DNA of 64,000 nt from CAVRIA01 sp963721115 (GTDB lineage: Bacteria; Desulfobacterota; Binatia; HRBIN30; CADEER01): positions 62,001 through 126,000 of the forward strand of contig CAVRIA010000006.1 in the NCBI GenBank assembly GCA_963721115.1, in the 5' to 3' direction. Below, piece after piece: positions 7,944 to 17,059 of the stretch. A model generated the notes under the pieces. The model saw nothing but the letters and a program-made list of their open reading frames with translations. It was not told the DNA's origin and made no database searches. The stretch's first letter is position 1; every line of letters starts with the position of its first letter. Made by a program: the position numbers and the translations under genes.

Positions 7944-9936
7944 TCGACGCGAGCCGCTCGGCGACGCCGCCGAGCAGGCGCTCGCCCAGATGCTGCTCAT
8001 CCGGGCGGTGGAGGAACGGCTGCTGGCGCTGTTCGCCGAGGGCAAGCTGTTCGGCACCACTCACACCTGCATCGGCCAGGAGACCTGCGCGGTGGCGGTG
8101 GTCGGCGCCCTCGACCTCGCCCGCGACGTCATCTTCTCCAGCCACCGGTGCCACGGCCACTACCTGGTCTACACCGACGACCCGGATTCGTTGTTCGCCG
8201 AGATCATGGGACGCGAGAGCGGTGTCTGCGGCGGGCGCGGCGGCAGCCAGCACCTGTGCGTGCGCAACTTCCATTCCAACGGCGTCCAGGGCGGCATCGT
8301 GCCGGTGGCCACCGGTGTCGCGCTGGCCGAGAAGCTGGCCGGGACCGGCGCGATCACCGTCTGCTTCCTCGGCGACGGCACGCTCGGCGAGGGCGCCGTC
8401 TACGAAGCCCTCAACCTGGCCTCGCTGTGGCAGGTGCCGATTCTCTTCGTCCTCGAGCACAACCGCTACGCGCAGTCGACGCCGACCGCGATCACGACCG
8501 CCGGCGAGGCGACCGCCCGCGCCGCGGCCTTCGGCATCGCCAGCGACCGGCGCGCCGCGGACGATCCGGTCGCCCTCGCCGCCCACATGCGCACCGTCGC
8601 CGAGCGCGTGCGCCGCGAGAGCCGGCCGTTCTTCCAGGTGCTCGACACCGATCGCCTCGCCGCGCACAGCAAGGGGGACGACGACCGCGATCCCGAGGAG
8701 CTGGCGGAGCAGCGCCGCCGCGACCCACTGGTCGCGCTCGCCGGGCGCGTCGGTGCGCCGGCGGCGGCACTGGCCGACGCCGCCCGCGTGCGCGTCGACG
8801 CCGCGGTGGAAGCGGCCGAGGCGGCGCCTTTCGCGGCGATCGACCCGTTGGCCGAGGCCGCCGCGTTCGAAGCGCGCGGCCATGAACCCGGCATCGACGC
8901 GGCCTTCGCCCATCTCGTGCCCGACCCCGCCCATCTCGTCGTCCAGCACCTCAACACGGCGCTGCACGAGCTCATGGCCGCCGATGACGGCGTGTTGCTC
9001 ATCGGCGAGGACCTGCTCGATCCCTACGGCGGAGCGTTCAAGGTCAGCCGCGGCCTGTCGACGCGGTTTCCCGGACGCGTGCTGGCCGCGCCGATCAGCG
9101 AGGCGGGCATCATCGGGCTCGGATCCGGCCTCAGCCTGCGCGGGCGGCGGCCGATCGTCGAGATCATGTTCGGCGACTTTCTCGCCCTCGGGGCCGACCA
9201 GATTCTCAACCACCTGGCGAAGTTCCGCTGGATGTACAACGAGCAGGTCGAGACCCCGCTGGTCATCCGCACGCCGGTCGGCGGCCGGCGCGGCTACGGT
9301 CCGACGCACAGCCAGAGCATCGAGAAGATGTTCCTCGGCATTCCCGGCCTGGTCGTCGTCGCCCTCAGCCTGCGCCACGATCCCGGCGCCCTGCTGCGCC
9401 ACGCCGTGCGCCGCGATCCGCGGCCGGTGCTGTTCCTGGAGCAGAAGATCCTCTACGCCAAGCGCCTCTGTCCGCAACCACCGCCCGGCCTCGAGCTGGT
9501 CGTACACGAGGGCGAGCGCGACGCGCTCTATCCGACCGGCGTGTGGCGCCCGGCGGGCGCCGCGGCGGACGTCACCGTCGTCACCTACGGTGCCATGACC
9601 GAGATCGCCGAGGCCGCCATGGCCGCAGCGTTCCGCGACGACGAGGTGCTGGCCGAGTACGTCGTGCCGGCGCAGCTCGCGCCGCTGCGGCTCGAGCCGA
9701 TCGTCGATTCGGTGCGCCGCACCGGCCGGCTGGTGGTGGTCGAAGAGGGCACCGCGCCATGGGGGTTCGGCGCCGAAGTGGTGGCGGCGGTGAGCGAGGC
9801 GCTGGCCGAGCGCCCGCCGCGCAGCGCGCGCGTCGCCGCTCACCCGCTGCCGATTCCGAACGCGCGCCCGGCGGAGGAGCGCGTCCTGCCCGACAGCGCC
9901 CGCGTGCTGCAGGCGATCCGCGCCGTGATGCGATGA
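7921..9936 (+). CDS. Fused alpha-beta thiamine diphosphate-dependent 2-oxoacid dehydrogenase E1
   Basis: A 671-residue protein. Residues 1 to about 325 match the E1 alpha subunit, with the thiamine diphosphate motif GDGTLGEGAVYEALN followed by LEHN. Residues about 335-671 match E1 beta, with LIGEDLLDPYGG and EIMFGDFLALGADQI. Most E1 enzymes of this class have separate alpha and beta chains. It would decarboxylate a 2-oxoacid, or take a ketose-derived two-carbon unit, and pass the acyl group to the lipoyl arm of the E2 encoded next. No E3 gene is visible in the window. Start ATG 7921 lies inside the ACP 3' end, and the stop overlaps the E2 start (ATGA). Confidence 0.88.
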   Translation: MASQATRDRREPLGDAAEQALAQMLLIRAVEERLLALFAEGKLFGTTHTCIGQETCAVAVVGALDLARDVIFSSHRCHGHYLVYTDDPDSLFAEIMGRESGVCGGRGGSQHLCVRNFHSNGVQGGIVPVATGVALAEKLAGTGAITVCFLGDGTLGEGAVYEALNLASLWQVPILFVLEHNRYAQSTPTAITTAGEATARAAAFGIASDRRAADDPVALAAHMRTVAERVRRESRPFFQVLDTDRLAAHSKGDDDRDPEELAEQRRRDPLVALAGRVGAPAAALADAARVRVDAAVEAAEAAPFAAIDPLAEAAAFEARGHEPGIDAAFAHLVPDPAHLVVQHLNTALHELMAADDGVLLIGEDLLDPYGGAFKVSRGLSTRFPGRVLAAPISEAGIIGLGSGLSLRGRRPIVEIMFGDFLALGADQILNHLAKFRWMYNEQVETPLVIRTPVGGRRGYGPTHSQSIEKMFLGIPGLVVVALSLRHDPGALLRHAVRRDPRPVLFLEQKILYAKRLCPQPPPGLELVVHEGERDALYPTGVWRPAGAAADVTVVTYGAMTEIAEAAMAAAFRDDEVLAEYVVPAQLAPLRLEPIVDSVRRTGRLVVVEEGTAPWGFGAEVVAAVSEALAERPPRSARVAAHPLPIPNARPAEERVLPDSARVLQAIRAVMR

Positions 9937-11036
9937 CGGCGGCGCCGACCTCCGACCTGCAAGCGATCCTCGTCCCGCGCGAGATCGTCAACGCCGATAG
10001 CGTCTTCGTCGTCGCCTGGTCGGCGGAGGAGGGGGCGCTGGTCGAGGTCGGTGCGGCGCTCTGCGAGATCGAAACCTCGAAAGCCGTCGAGACCATCGAG
10101 GCCGAGGCGCGTGGCTACGTCCGCCGCCGCGCCGCCGTGGGCGACGAGGTGCCGATCGGCGGCGTGCTCGGGTATCTGAGCGCGCGGCCGGATACACCGC
10201 TGCCCGACGCGGCGCCGGCGGCCGACGAGGAGGTGGCTCCGGAGGCGGTGCAGATCAGCGCCAAGGCGCGGCAGAAGATGGACGAGCTCGGCCTGGCGCC
10301 GGCGCTGTTCGCCGGCCGCGGCTTCGTGCGCGAGCGCGACGTGCTGGAAATGGCGGCGCAGCGGCGCGCCGCCGACGCGGAACGCGAGGATCCGCGCGGA
10401 CCGTTTCGCCTCGAGCCGCTCGGCGCCATCCAGCGGCGGGTGGCGCGGGTGATGGCGGAGAGCGTCGCGGCGATTCCCGCCGCGTATCTCGAGCGGACCA
10501 TCGACCTCGCCCCGGTGCGCGAGCGGGCGCGCGCCCTGGCGGCGGAGAGCAAGATCGTGGTCACCGAGGTCGACCTGCTCGTCGCCGCGGTGGCCCGCGC
10601 CTGCGTCGAGTTCCCGCATTTCAACGGCTTCGTCACCGACGACGATCAGCTTCATCTCTTCGCGCGCGTCAACGTCGGCGTCGCCGTCGACGTCGAGGGC
10701 GATCTGTACGTCGTGGTGGTCAAGGACGCCGCCGCCAAGGAGCCCGCCGCTCTCGCCAAGGAGCTGCGCGGCCTGCAGTACCTCGCCCTGCGCCGCCGCC
10801 TGACCGCCGAGCAGCTGAGCGGCGGTACCATCACCCTGACCTCCATGCTCGGCCGCGGCATTCATCGCTTCCAGCCGATTCCGTATCCCCATCAGGCGGC
10901 GATCATCGGCCTGAGCGACAGCGAGCCCGACTCGACCCGCGCCGCGCTGGTGCTGGTCTTCGACCATCGCATCGCCAACGGCACCCAGGCCGCGGCGTTT
11001 CTCGGTCGCATCGCCCGCGAGCTGGCGGGTGTCTGA
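9933..11036 (+). CDS. Lipoyl dihydrolipoamide acyltransferase E2
   Basis: A 367-residue protein with the expected order: lipoyl domain (residues 8-85, lipoylated Lys50 in ETSKAVE), peripheral subunit-binding domain (about 105-140) and catalytic acyltransferase domain (about 155-367). The catalytic motif near the C-terminus is DHRIANG where most family members have DHRxxDG: the His (about 345) is kept, the Asp is Asn (about 349). The enzyme takes the acyl group from E1. In this context the acceptor may be the neighbouring ACP rather than CoA, as in some natural-product clusters that hijack E1/E2 pairs. That acceptor assignment is inference. Confidence 0.85.
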   Translation: MTAAPTSDLQAILVPREIVNADSVFVVAWSAEEGALVEVGAALCEIETSKAVETIEAEARGYVRRRAAVGDEVPIGGVLGYLSARPDTPLPDAAPAADEEVAPEAVQISAKARQKMDELGLAPALFAGRGFVRERDVLEMAAQRRAADAEREDPRGPFRLEPLGAIQRRVARVMAESVAAIPAAYLERTIDLAPVRERARALAAESKIVVTEVDLLVAAVARACVEFPHFNGFVTDDDQLHLFARVNVGVAVDVEGDLYVVVVKDAAAKEPAALAKELRGLQYLALRRRLTAEQLSGGTITLTSMLGRGIHRFQPIPYPHQAAIIGLSDSEPDSTRAALVLVFDHRIANGTQAAAFLGRIARELAGV

Positions 11037-11175
11037 GCCGGCTCCACCGCCGGATTCCGCGCCGTGAGGCCGCCGGCTGACGCGAGCTCGATCGCTCCGG
11101 GGCCGTGACGACCCGGTCCTTCCCGTCAGCCGACATCCGTCGCCCGCCATCTTGACTCGGCCCCGCCGCCGTTGC

Positions 11176-11193
11176 TAACTAACCAATTAGTTA
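11176..11193. promoter_or_regulatory. TetR-type operator
   Basis: A perfect dyad: TAACTAA, a 4-bp spacer CCAA, then TTAGTTA. It ends 12 bp before the TetR start codon at 11205 and lies 18 bp after a TTGACT -35 box (11152-11157), so it covers the expected -10 region. The position fits autorepression of the TetR-HlyD-ABC operon. Confidence 0.6.
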
Positions 11194-11204
11194 ATTTTCT
11201 GGAA

Positions 11205-11862
11205 ATGCAGAGCACGGGACACGGAGCGGCGCCGCGACAGGCGCGGAGCGTGGAGACGCGGGCGGCGATTCTGTCGGCGGCGGAGCAGATCTTCGCCAAG
11301 TCGGGGCTGGACGGGGCGCGCACGGACGCCATCGCGGCCGAGGCGGGAGTCAACAAGGCGCTGCTGTACTACTACTTCAAGAGCAAGGACGGCCTCTACG
11401 AGGCGGTGGTGGAGGATCACTTCCGCGAGTTCAACCGGCAGGCGCTGGAGCTGTTGTCCGCGCCCGGGGACGCGCGCGCGGTCCTGCTGCGGTACGTCAG
11501 CCTGTACTTCGATTTCATCAGCGCCCGCCAGCGCTACGCCTCGCTCTACCAGCAGCTCATGACGGCGCGCGGCAAGCCGCTCGAGCGGCTGGTGCGCCGC
11601 TACTTCGTGCCGCGCAGCACGGCGTTCAACAAGCTGCTCGAGCGCGGCGTCCGCGACGGCCACTTCCGGCGCGCCGACGCGCGCCACACGGCCATCTCGA
11701 TCGTCGGGCTCATCGTCTTCTACTTCTCCGCCGCCCCGGTGCTCCAGCCTGCTCGGTCACTCCGACGCGTACACCGCCGCCAACCTGACGCGCCGCAAGC
11801 GGGAGGTCCTCGACTTCATCCGCCACGGCCTGTTCGTCGATCCGAAGGCTCCCCCGGCATGA
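11205..11862 (+). CDS. TetR-family transcriptional regulator, apparent frameshift
   Basis: The N-terminal helix-turn-helix is typical (VETRAAILSAAEQIFAKSG, then NKALLYYYFKSKDGLYEAV). The ligand domain follows to about codon 180. The frame then shifts near 11745, and the true C-terminus (GHSDAYTAANLTRRKREVLDF, ending DPKAPPA) is in the next frame. The stop overlaps the HlyD start as ATGA. I chose ATG 11205 because the upstream TTG at 11172 lies before the operator. It probably represses the efflux genes downstream and itself, released by an exported compound. Confidence 0.78.
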
Positions 11863-12948
11863 AACGCTCTTGGCCCGTCCTTCTCGCCGCCGCGGTCGCG
11901 CTCGCCGGCCTCCTCTACTACAACGCGACCCGCCGTGTCCGCGCCATCGTGCTGACGGGCATCGTCACCACCGACGACGTGATCGTCGGCGCCGGAGATG
12001 CAGGGTCGACTGCAGCAGCTGCTGGTCAAGGAAGGCGATCCGGTGCGGCAGGGGCAGCTTCTGGGGGTGATCGAGCCGGAGCAGTGGAAGGCCGACATGG
12101 ACTTCTATGCGGATAGCGAACGGCAGTCGGCGTCGCAGGTGAGCCAGGCGGAGGCGGACCTGCGGTTCCAGGAGGCGCAGACGAGGGACCAGATCCGGCA
12201 GGCGGAGGCGAACCTCGCGGCCGCCGAGGCGCAGCGGGCACAGGGCCAGGCGGATCTGGAGAACGCCCGGCTGATCTTCGAGCGCGAGCGCGCTCTCTAC
12301 CGCAAGGGGGTCGAATCGAAGCAGAACTACGACCAGGCGCGCACGGCTCACGACGCCGGGCAGGCGCACGTCGATGCGCTCGACAAGCAGGTGCAGGCCG
12401 CGCAGGCGTCGCTCGCCATGGCGAAGTCCAGCGCCGACCAGATCGCGGCGCGGCGCGCCGCCCTCGAGGCCGACCGACACCGGCTGGCCGCCGCCGGCGC
12501 CCAGACGGAGAAGGCGAAGGTGCAGCTCGGCTACACCGAGATTCACGCCCCGATCGCCGGCATCGTCGACGTCCGCGCCTCTCTCCAGGGCGAGATCGTC
12601 AAGCCGGGCCAGGCGATCGTGACGCTGATCGATCCCGACGACCTGTGGGTGCGCGCCGACGTGGAGGAGACATACATCGACCGCGTCCACCTGGGCGACG
12701 AGATGACGGTGCGCCTGCCCTCGGGCGCCGAGCGCAAGGGCACCGTCTTCTACCGCGGCATCGACGCCGACTACGCCACGCAGCGCGACGTCAGCCGCAC
12801 CAAGCGCGACATCAAGACCTTCGAGATCCGCCTGCGCTGCGACAACGCCGACCGCGACCTCGCGGTGGGGATGACGGCGTACGTCACCCTGCCCGTGGAG
12901 ACGGATCACCGCGAGAGAGCCGAGCCGCCGCCGGACCCCCATGTTTGA
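11859..12948 (+). CDS. HlyD/RND-type periplasmic adaptor of ABC efflux system, apparent frameshift
   Basis: The N-terminal membrane anchor (about residues 5-24) is followed by the start of a barrel-sandwich domain. The frame then changes near 11990, after DDVIVGA. The rest holds the lipoyl half QGRLQQLLVKEGDPVRQG, a long coiled-coil hairpin (many Gln, Ala, Glu, Arg), the second lipoyl half and a beta-barrel domain. Length is about 362 residues, as for YbhG/MacA-like adaptors. It should link the inner-membrane ABC transporter to an outer-membrane channel. No TolC gene is in this operon; the nearest is at 23374. The 3' end overlaps the ATPase gene by 8 bp. Confidence 0.8.
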
Positions 12949-13932
12949 CGTCGAGGTCGACAACCTGACCAAGCGCTTCGGCGACTTCACCGCCGTCGAC
13001 GCGCTCACCTTCGACGTGCAGCACGGCGAGGTGTTCGGCCTGCTGGGGCCGAACGGGGCGGGGAAATCGACACTCATCCGCATGCTGACGACGCTGGTGC
13101 CGCCGACGTCGGGCGCGGCGCGCATCAACGGCTTCGACGTCGTCCGCTCCGCCAACGACGTCCGCCAGTGCATCGGCGTCATCCCGCAGGCGATGACCTC
13201 CGATCTCGACCTGAGCGCCGTGGAGAACATGAGCATCTTCGCCAAGCTGTACGGCCTGCCGCGCGACAAGCGGCGGCGCATCATCGCCGAGCTGCTCGAG
13301 GCGGTGGATCTCACGCCAATGGGCGGACAAGCCGGTGAAGATGTTCTCCGGCGGCATGCGCCGGCGCCTCGAGATCGCCCGCGGCCTGGTGCACGAGCCG
13401 AAGATCTTCTTCCTCGACGAGCCGACCACCGGCCTCGATCCCGTCTCGCGCGTCGCCGTGTGGGACATGCTGTCGCGCCTCAAACGCGAGCGCGATCTCA
13501 CCATCCTGCTCACCACGCACTACATGGACGAGGCCGACAAGCTCTGCGACCGCATCGCCATCGTCGACCACGGCAAGCTGGTGGCCCTCGACTCGCCTCT
13601 CAAGCTCAAGGCTTCGATCCCGGGGAAGAACATTCTCGAGGTCAGCTTCTCGGACGTGCCCGCGGGATGGGCGGAGGCGCTGCGCGTTCTCCCCGAGGTC
13701 GCCGACGTCAAGGGCGACGACCACGTCTTCCGCATCTCGTCGGACAACGGCCCGCGCACGACCGTGGAAGCTGATGGAGGCGGCGCGCCGGGCGGGCATC
13801 GCGGTGGTGTCGCTCTCCGTCCAGAGCACCACGCTCGACGACGTCTTCGTGCACTACACCGGGCGCCAGCTGCGCGACGCGCTGCAGGCGGCGGCGAAGT
13901 TCAACACCGACTTCATGTACAACCGGCAGTGA
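12941..13932 (+). CDS. ABC transporter ATP-binding protein (ABC-2 drug export type), apparent frameshifts
   Basis: Walker A GPNGAGKST (about residues 38-46), Q-loop IGVIPQ, signature FSGGMRRRLEIARGL, Walker B IFFLDEPTTGLDP and switch His in LLTTHYMDEA are all present, but spread over frames. One shift lies near 13310-13335, between the Q-loop and the signature. A second, near 13760, moves into the frame ending QAAAKFNTDFMYNRQ. The repaired protein is about 330 residues, normal for DrrA/YbhF-like ATPases with a C-terminal DUF4162 tail (LDDVFVHYTGR). It powers the adjacent permease. Confidence 0.82.
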
Positions 13933-13954
13933 GCCGGCGCGACGAAACGCTTCC

Positions 13955-15067
13955 ATGCATCGGATCTTGGCCATCATCGAACGCGACATGCGGCGCTTCC
14001 GGCGCAGCCCGACGCTGGTCATCGTCTCCATGATCATGCCGCTGGTGCAGCTCGTCGTGCTCGGGCACGCCTTCGGCGGCAAGGTGAAGAACCTCGAGGT
14101 CGGCGTCGTGGATCAGGACCACGGCGTGCCGGCGGTGAAGCTGAAGGAGATGTTCCAGGCGGTCGCCGCCAACGCGCACACCTTCGACACCATCCCGTAC
14201 GCCGACCGGACGGCGGCGCTGCAGGACCTGCGCAACGGCAGGATCAGCGGCGTCCTGAACATCCCACCGCACTTCTCGCGCAAGTTGCTCGCCGGCGCCG
14301 ACCCGAAGGTGGCGCTGATCGAGGACAATACCGATCAGTTCGTCTCCGCCACCCTGCAGGGCACGCTCGGGGAGATGCTCGGGTCCTACAACCAGCCGGC
14401 GTCCTCGCCCCGACTGTCCACCGTGGCGACGCTGTCGGTGGTCGAGATCTACCCCTACGTGCCGTACGTCCAGTACCTGCTGCCGGGCACCATCGTCCTG
14501 GCCATCTTCGTCTCCGCCATGATCGGCGGCGGCATCATCTACATCGACGACAAGGCGCGCGGCCTGCACGAGGGCTATCTGGTCACGCCGATCCGCAAGT
14601 ACGAGCTGATCATGGGCTTCAATCTCGCCGGCGCGGCCAAGGCGTTCATCGCCGGTACCGTCCTGGTCACCTTCGGCTCGCTGCTGGCGGGGATCCCGGA
14701 CCCGCTCAACGTCTTCCGACTGGCGCGCATGCTGTTGCTCGTCCTCATCACCTCGCTGGCGCTGATCAGCATGATGTTCCTGCTGATGGTCCGGGTGAGC
14801 GATCCGCTCATCCCGCGCGCCATCTTCGGCGTCCTCAACACGGTTCTCTTCTTTCCCAGTGGCGCGGTGTACCCCATCGCCGCCTTTCCGGCCTGGATGA
14901 AGGCGATCTCCGTCGTCGATCCGTTCACCTACGCGGTGCACGGCTTCAAGGAGCTGGTGCTGAAGAACACCGGCCTGATGGCCATCGGCTTCGACCTCGC
15001 CGTGCTGGTCGCCTTCACCGTGCTGACGATGGGCGCCGCCACGGCGCTGTTTCGGCGCACGCTGTGA
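13955..15067 (+). CDS. ABC-2 type transporter permease
   Basis: A 370-residue permease with an N-terminal helix (about 20-38), a large periplasmic loop (about 40-170) and five more helices with the ABC-2 consensus GVLNTVLFFPSGAVYP before the last ones. It is the last gene of the TetR-HlyD-ATPase-permease operon and forms the membrane part of the exporter. The substrate is unknown; relatives move drugs, bile salts or lipids. A long inverted tandem array begins 3 bp after its stop and probably ends the transcription unit. Confidence 0.87.
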   Translation: MHRILAIIERDMRRFRRSPTLVIVSMIMPLVQLVVLGHAFGGKVKNLEVGVVDQDHGVPAVKLKEMFQAVAANAHTFDTIPYADRTAALQDLRNGRISGVLNIPPHFSRKLLAGADPKVALIEDNTDQFVSATLQGTLGEMLGSYNQPASSPRLSTVATLSVVEIYPYVPYVQYLLPGTIVLAIFVSAMIGGGIIYIDDKARGLHEGYLVTPIRKYELIMGFNLAGAAKAFIAGTVLVTFGSLLAGIPDPLNVFRLARMLLLVLITSLALISMMFLLMVRVSDPLIPRAIFGVLNTVLFFPSGAVYPIAAFPAWMKAISVVDPFTYAVHGFKELVLKNTGLMAIGFDLAVLVAFTVLTMGAATALFRRTL

Positions 15068-15069
15068 AG

Positions 15070-15225
15070 GTGTTGACGTGCTGACGTGTTGACGTACTGA
15101 CGTGCTGATGTGCTGATGTCGTGATGAGCATGCGTGTTGGCGCGTCCTGAGGTACGGCGCGCTCCGCACCTCCCCACGCCAACACGCCAACACGTCAACA
15201 CATCAGCACGTCAACACGTCAGCAC
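15070..15225. repeat. Inverted tandem array with 8-bp units (GTGYTGAY)
   Basis: The left arm (15070-15125) has seven 8-bp units of the form GTGYTGAY. The right arm (15178-15225) has six units in the opposite orientation, for example GTCAACAC and GTCAGCAC. About 50 bp of unrelated sequence, with its own GGCGCG/CGCGCC pair, separates them. The arms can pair in many registers into a very long hairpin. It starts 3 bp after a transporter stop and ends 42 bp before the aldolase start, so it may act as a terminator. Confidence 0.85.
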
Positions 15226-15266
15226 TTCCGCACGCTCCTCCATTCCTGTAGGACGGCGGCAGGGCC

Positions 15267-15914
15267 ATGGACCTCGATCGTTTTCGCACCCTGCCCCTGC
15301 TCGGCATCCTGCGTGGCATCGGCTCGGACGATGTCGTGCCGCTGGCCGAGGCGGTCGCCGCCGCCGGTCTCGAGGCGATCGAGATCACGATGAACACGCC
15401 TGCCGCCCCGGCGCTGATCCGCCGCATGGTGGCGGCGGCGAGGGGCCGCATCGCGGTCGGCGCCGGCACCGTTCTGAGCGTCGGCGATCTCGAGCAGGCC
15501 CTGGATGCCGGTGCCACCTTCGCGGTGATGCCGGTGCTCGTGCGCGAGGTGGTCGAGAGCTGCGCCGCACGCGGCGTTCCGGTCTTTCCCGGCGCGCTGA
15601 CGCCGCAGGAGATCTTCGCCGCCTGGCAGGCGGGCGCGACCATGGTGAAGGTGTTTCCCGCCAGTTGCTTCGGGCCCGGCTATCTGAAGGAGATCAAGGG
15701 CCCGTTTGCGGACGTCGAGCTGCTCGCCTGCGGGGGCGTGAAGGCGGAGAACACGGCCGCCTACTTCGCGGCGGGGGCCTCGGCGGTGGCGTTCGGGGCA
15801 AGCGTCTTCCGCTCCGATTGGCTGGCCGAGAGGCGCTACGAGCGCATCGGCGAGAAGGTGGGAAACCTGGTGCGGGCGTGCCGCGCGGCGCGGCCGGGCC
15901 CGCCTGACGCCTGA
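15267..15914 (+). CDS. eda: 2-dehydro-3-deoxy-phosphogluconate / 4-hydroxy-2-oxoglutarate aldolase
   Basis: A 215-residue class I aldolase. The Schiff-base lysine is Lys128 in MVKVFPAS; the catalytic Glu is Glu39 in EITMNT, and Arg16 lies in GILRG. It splits KDPG into pyruvate and glyceraldehyde-3-phosphate in the Entner-Doudoroff pathway, or acts on 4-hydroxy-2-oxoglutarate. Full length for the family. No edd gene is in the window, so the partner route is unclear. It is followed 97 bp later by another aldolase-fold gene in the same direction. Confidence 0.9.
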   Translation: MDLDRFRTLPLLGILRGIGSDDVVPLAEAVAAAGLEAIEITMNTPAAPALIRRMVAAARGRIAVGAGTVLSVGDLEQALDAGATFAVMPVLVREVVESCAARGVPVFPGALTPQEIFAAWQAGATMVKVFPASCFGPGYLKEIKGPFADVELLACGGVKAENTAAYFAAGASAVAFGASVFRSDWLAERRYERIGEKVGNLVRACRAARPGPPDA

Positions 15915-16011
15915 AGCCGGGTAGTTGCCCGAGGGGGCAGATCAAGGGTATGGGTTTTGGATTGCCCGCCCGCTGGCGGCAAAATTCTCCGGGGTACAGG
16001 CAATCGACGCG

Positions 16012-17007
16012 ATGACGAATCCAGAGACGAAGAAGCCCTTTGCCCACAAGTGGGTATCGTACCGGCCCGGCATCAAGGTGGTCGACGTGACGATCCGCGA
16101 CGGCGGCCTGATGAACGACCACCGCTTCGACGACCGGGTGGTGCGCGCCGTCTACGACGCCTGCGTCGCCGCGGGCATCGACTACATGGAGATCGGCTAC
16201 AAGGGCTCGAAGCGCATCTTCTCGCCGCAGGACTACGGCGCGTGGAAGTTCTGCGACGAGGCGGACGTGCGGCGCATCGTCGGCGACAACGACACGCCGC
16301 TCAAGCTGTGCGTCATGGCGGACGCCGAGCGCTGCGACTACCGCGAGGACATCCGGCCCAAGAAGGACAGCGTCATCGACATGATCCGGGTCGCCACCTA
16401 CATCCATCAGGTGCCGGTGGCGCTCGACATGGTGAAGGACGCGCACGACAAGGGCTACGAGACGACGGTGAACCTGATGGCCGCCTCTGCCGTGTCGGAG
16501 GCGGAGCTGGAGGAGGCGCTGGAGCTGCTGAGCGCCTCCGAGGTCGGCGCGGTCTATCTCGTCGACAGCTTCGGCGCGTTCTACAGCGAGCAGGTGCACT
16601 ACCTGCTCGACCTGTACAAGAAGTACGCCGCGCCGTGCGGCAAGACGGTCGGCATGCACGCGCACAACAACCAGCAGCTCGCCTACGCCAACACGATCGA
16701 GGCCGCCATCAAGGGAGCGGATCTGCTCGACAGCAGCATGGCCGGTCTCGGCCGCGGCGCCGGCAACTGCCAGACCGAGCTGCTGATCGGCTTCCTCCAC
16801 AACCCCAAGTACCGCCTGCGGCCGATCCTGCAGTGCATCCAGGGCCACATCGAGCCGTTGCGCAAGGATCTGCGCTGGGGCTTCGGAATTCCGTACATGA
16901 TCACCGGCATGCTCAACGAGCACCCGCGCTCGGCGATGGCCTTCAACTCGGGCGATCACCAGGGCGACCTGGTGAAGTTCTTCGACTCGATCGTCGACTC
17001 CGAGTAG
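16012..17007 (+). CDS. DRE-TIM aldolase/metallolyase (4-hydroxy-2-oxovalerate aldolase-like)
   Basis: A 331-residue TIM-barrel protein of the HMG-CoA lyase/isopropylmalate synthase superfamily. Seen are VVDVTIRDGG (the DxTxRDG catalytic motif) near residue 25, VDSFGAF, and the metal motif HAHNNQQLA with GLGRGAGNC downstream. Related enzymes cleave or form C-C bonds next to a 2-oxo acid, as in MhpE, but the acetaldehyde dehydrogenase partner of MhpE is absent. The start at 16012 is chosen because residues encoded upstream are low-complexity and unlike the family. Substrate unknown. Confidence 0.75.
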   Translation: MTNPETKKPFAHKWVSYRPGIKVVDVTIRDGGLMNDHRFDDRVVRAVYDACVAAGIDYMEIGYKGSKRIFSPQDYGAWKFCDEADVRRIVGDNDTPLKLCVMADAERCDYREDIRPKKDSVIDMIRVATYIHQVPVALDMVKDAHDKGYETTVNLMAASAVSEAELEEALELLSASEVGAVYLVDSFGAFYSEQVHYLLDLYKKYAAPCGKTVGMHAHNNQQLAYANTIEAAIKGADLLDSSMAGLGRGAGNCQTELLIGFLHNPKYRLRPILQCIQGHIEPLRKDLRWGFGIPYMITGMLNEHPRSAMAFNSGDHQGDLVKFFDSIVDSE

Positions 17008-17059
17008 ACGCCCCGCGCCCCCGCTCGCCGCGGGCCGGGCTCGCGCTCGGTCCGCCGCC

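Noticed and set aside
7912..11150. Long minus-strand frames opposite the E1 and E2 genes
   Set aside because: They are His/Arg/Gly-rich antisense shadows typical of GC-rich DNA. The plus strand holds clear enzyme motifs.
15070..15225. CRISPR array
   Set aside because: Units are 8 bp with no spacers and reverse orientation in the middle; there are no cas genes.
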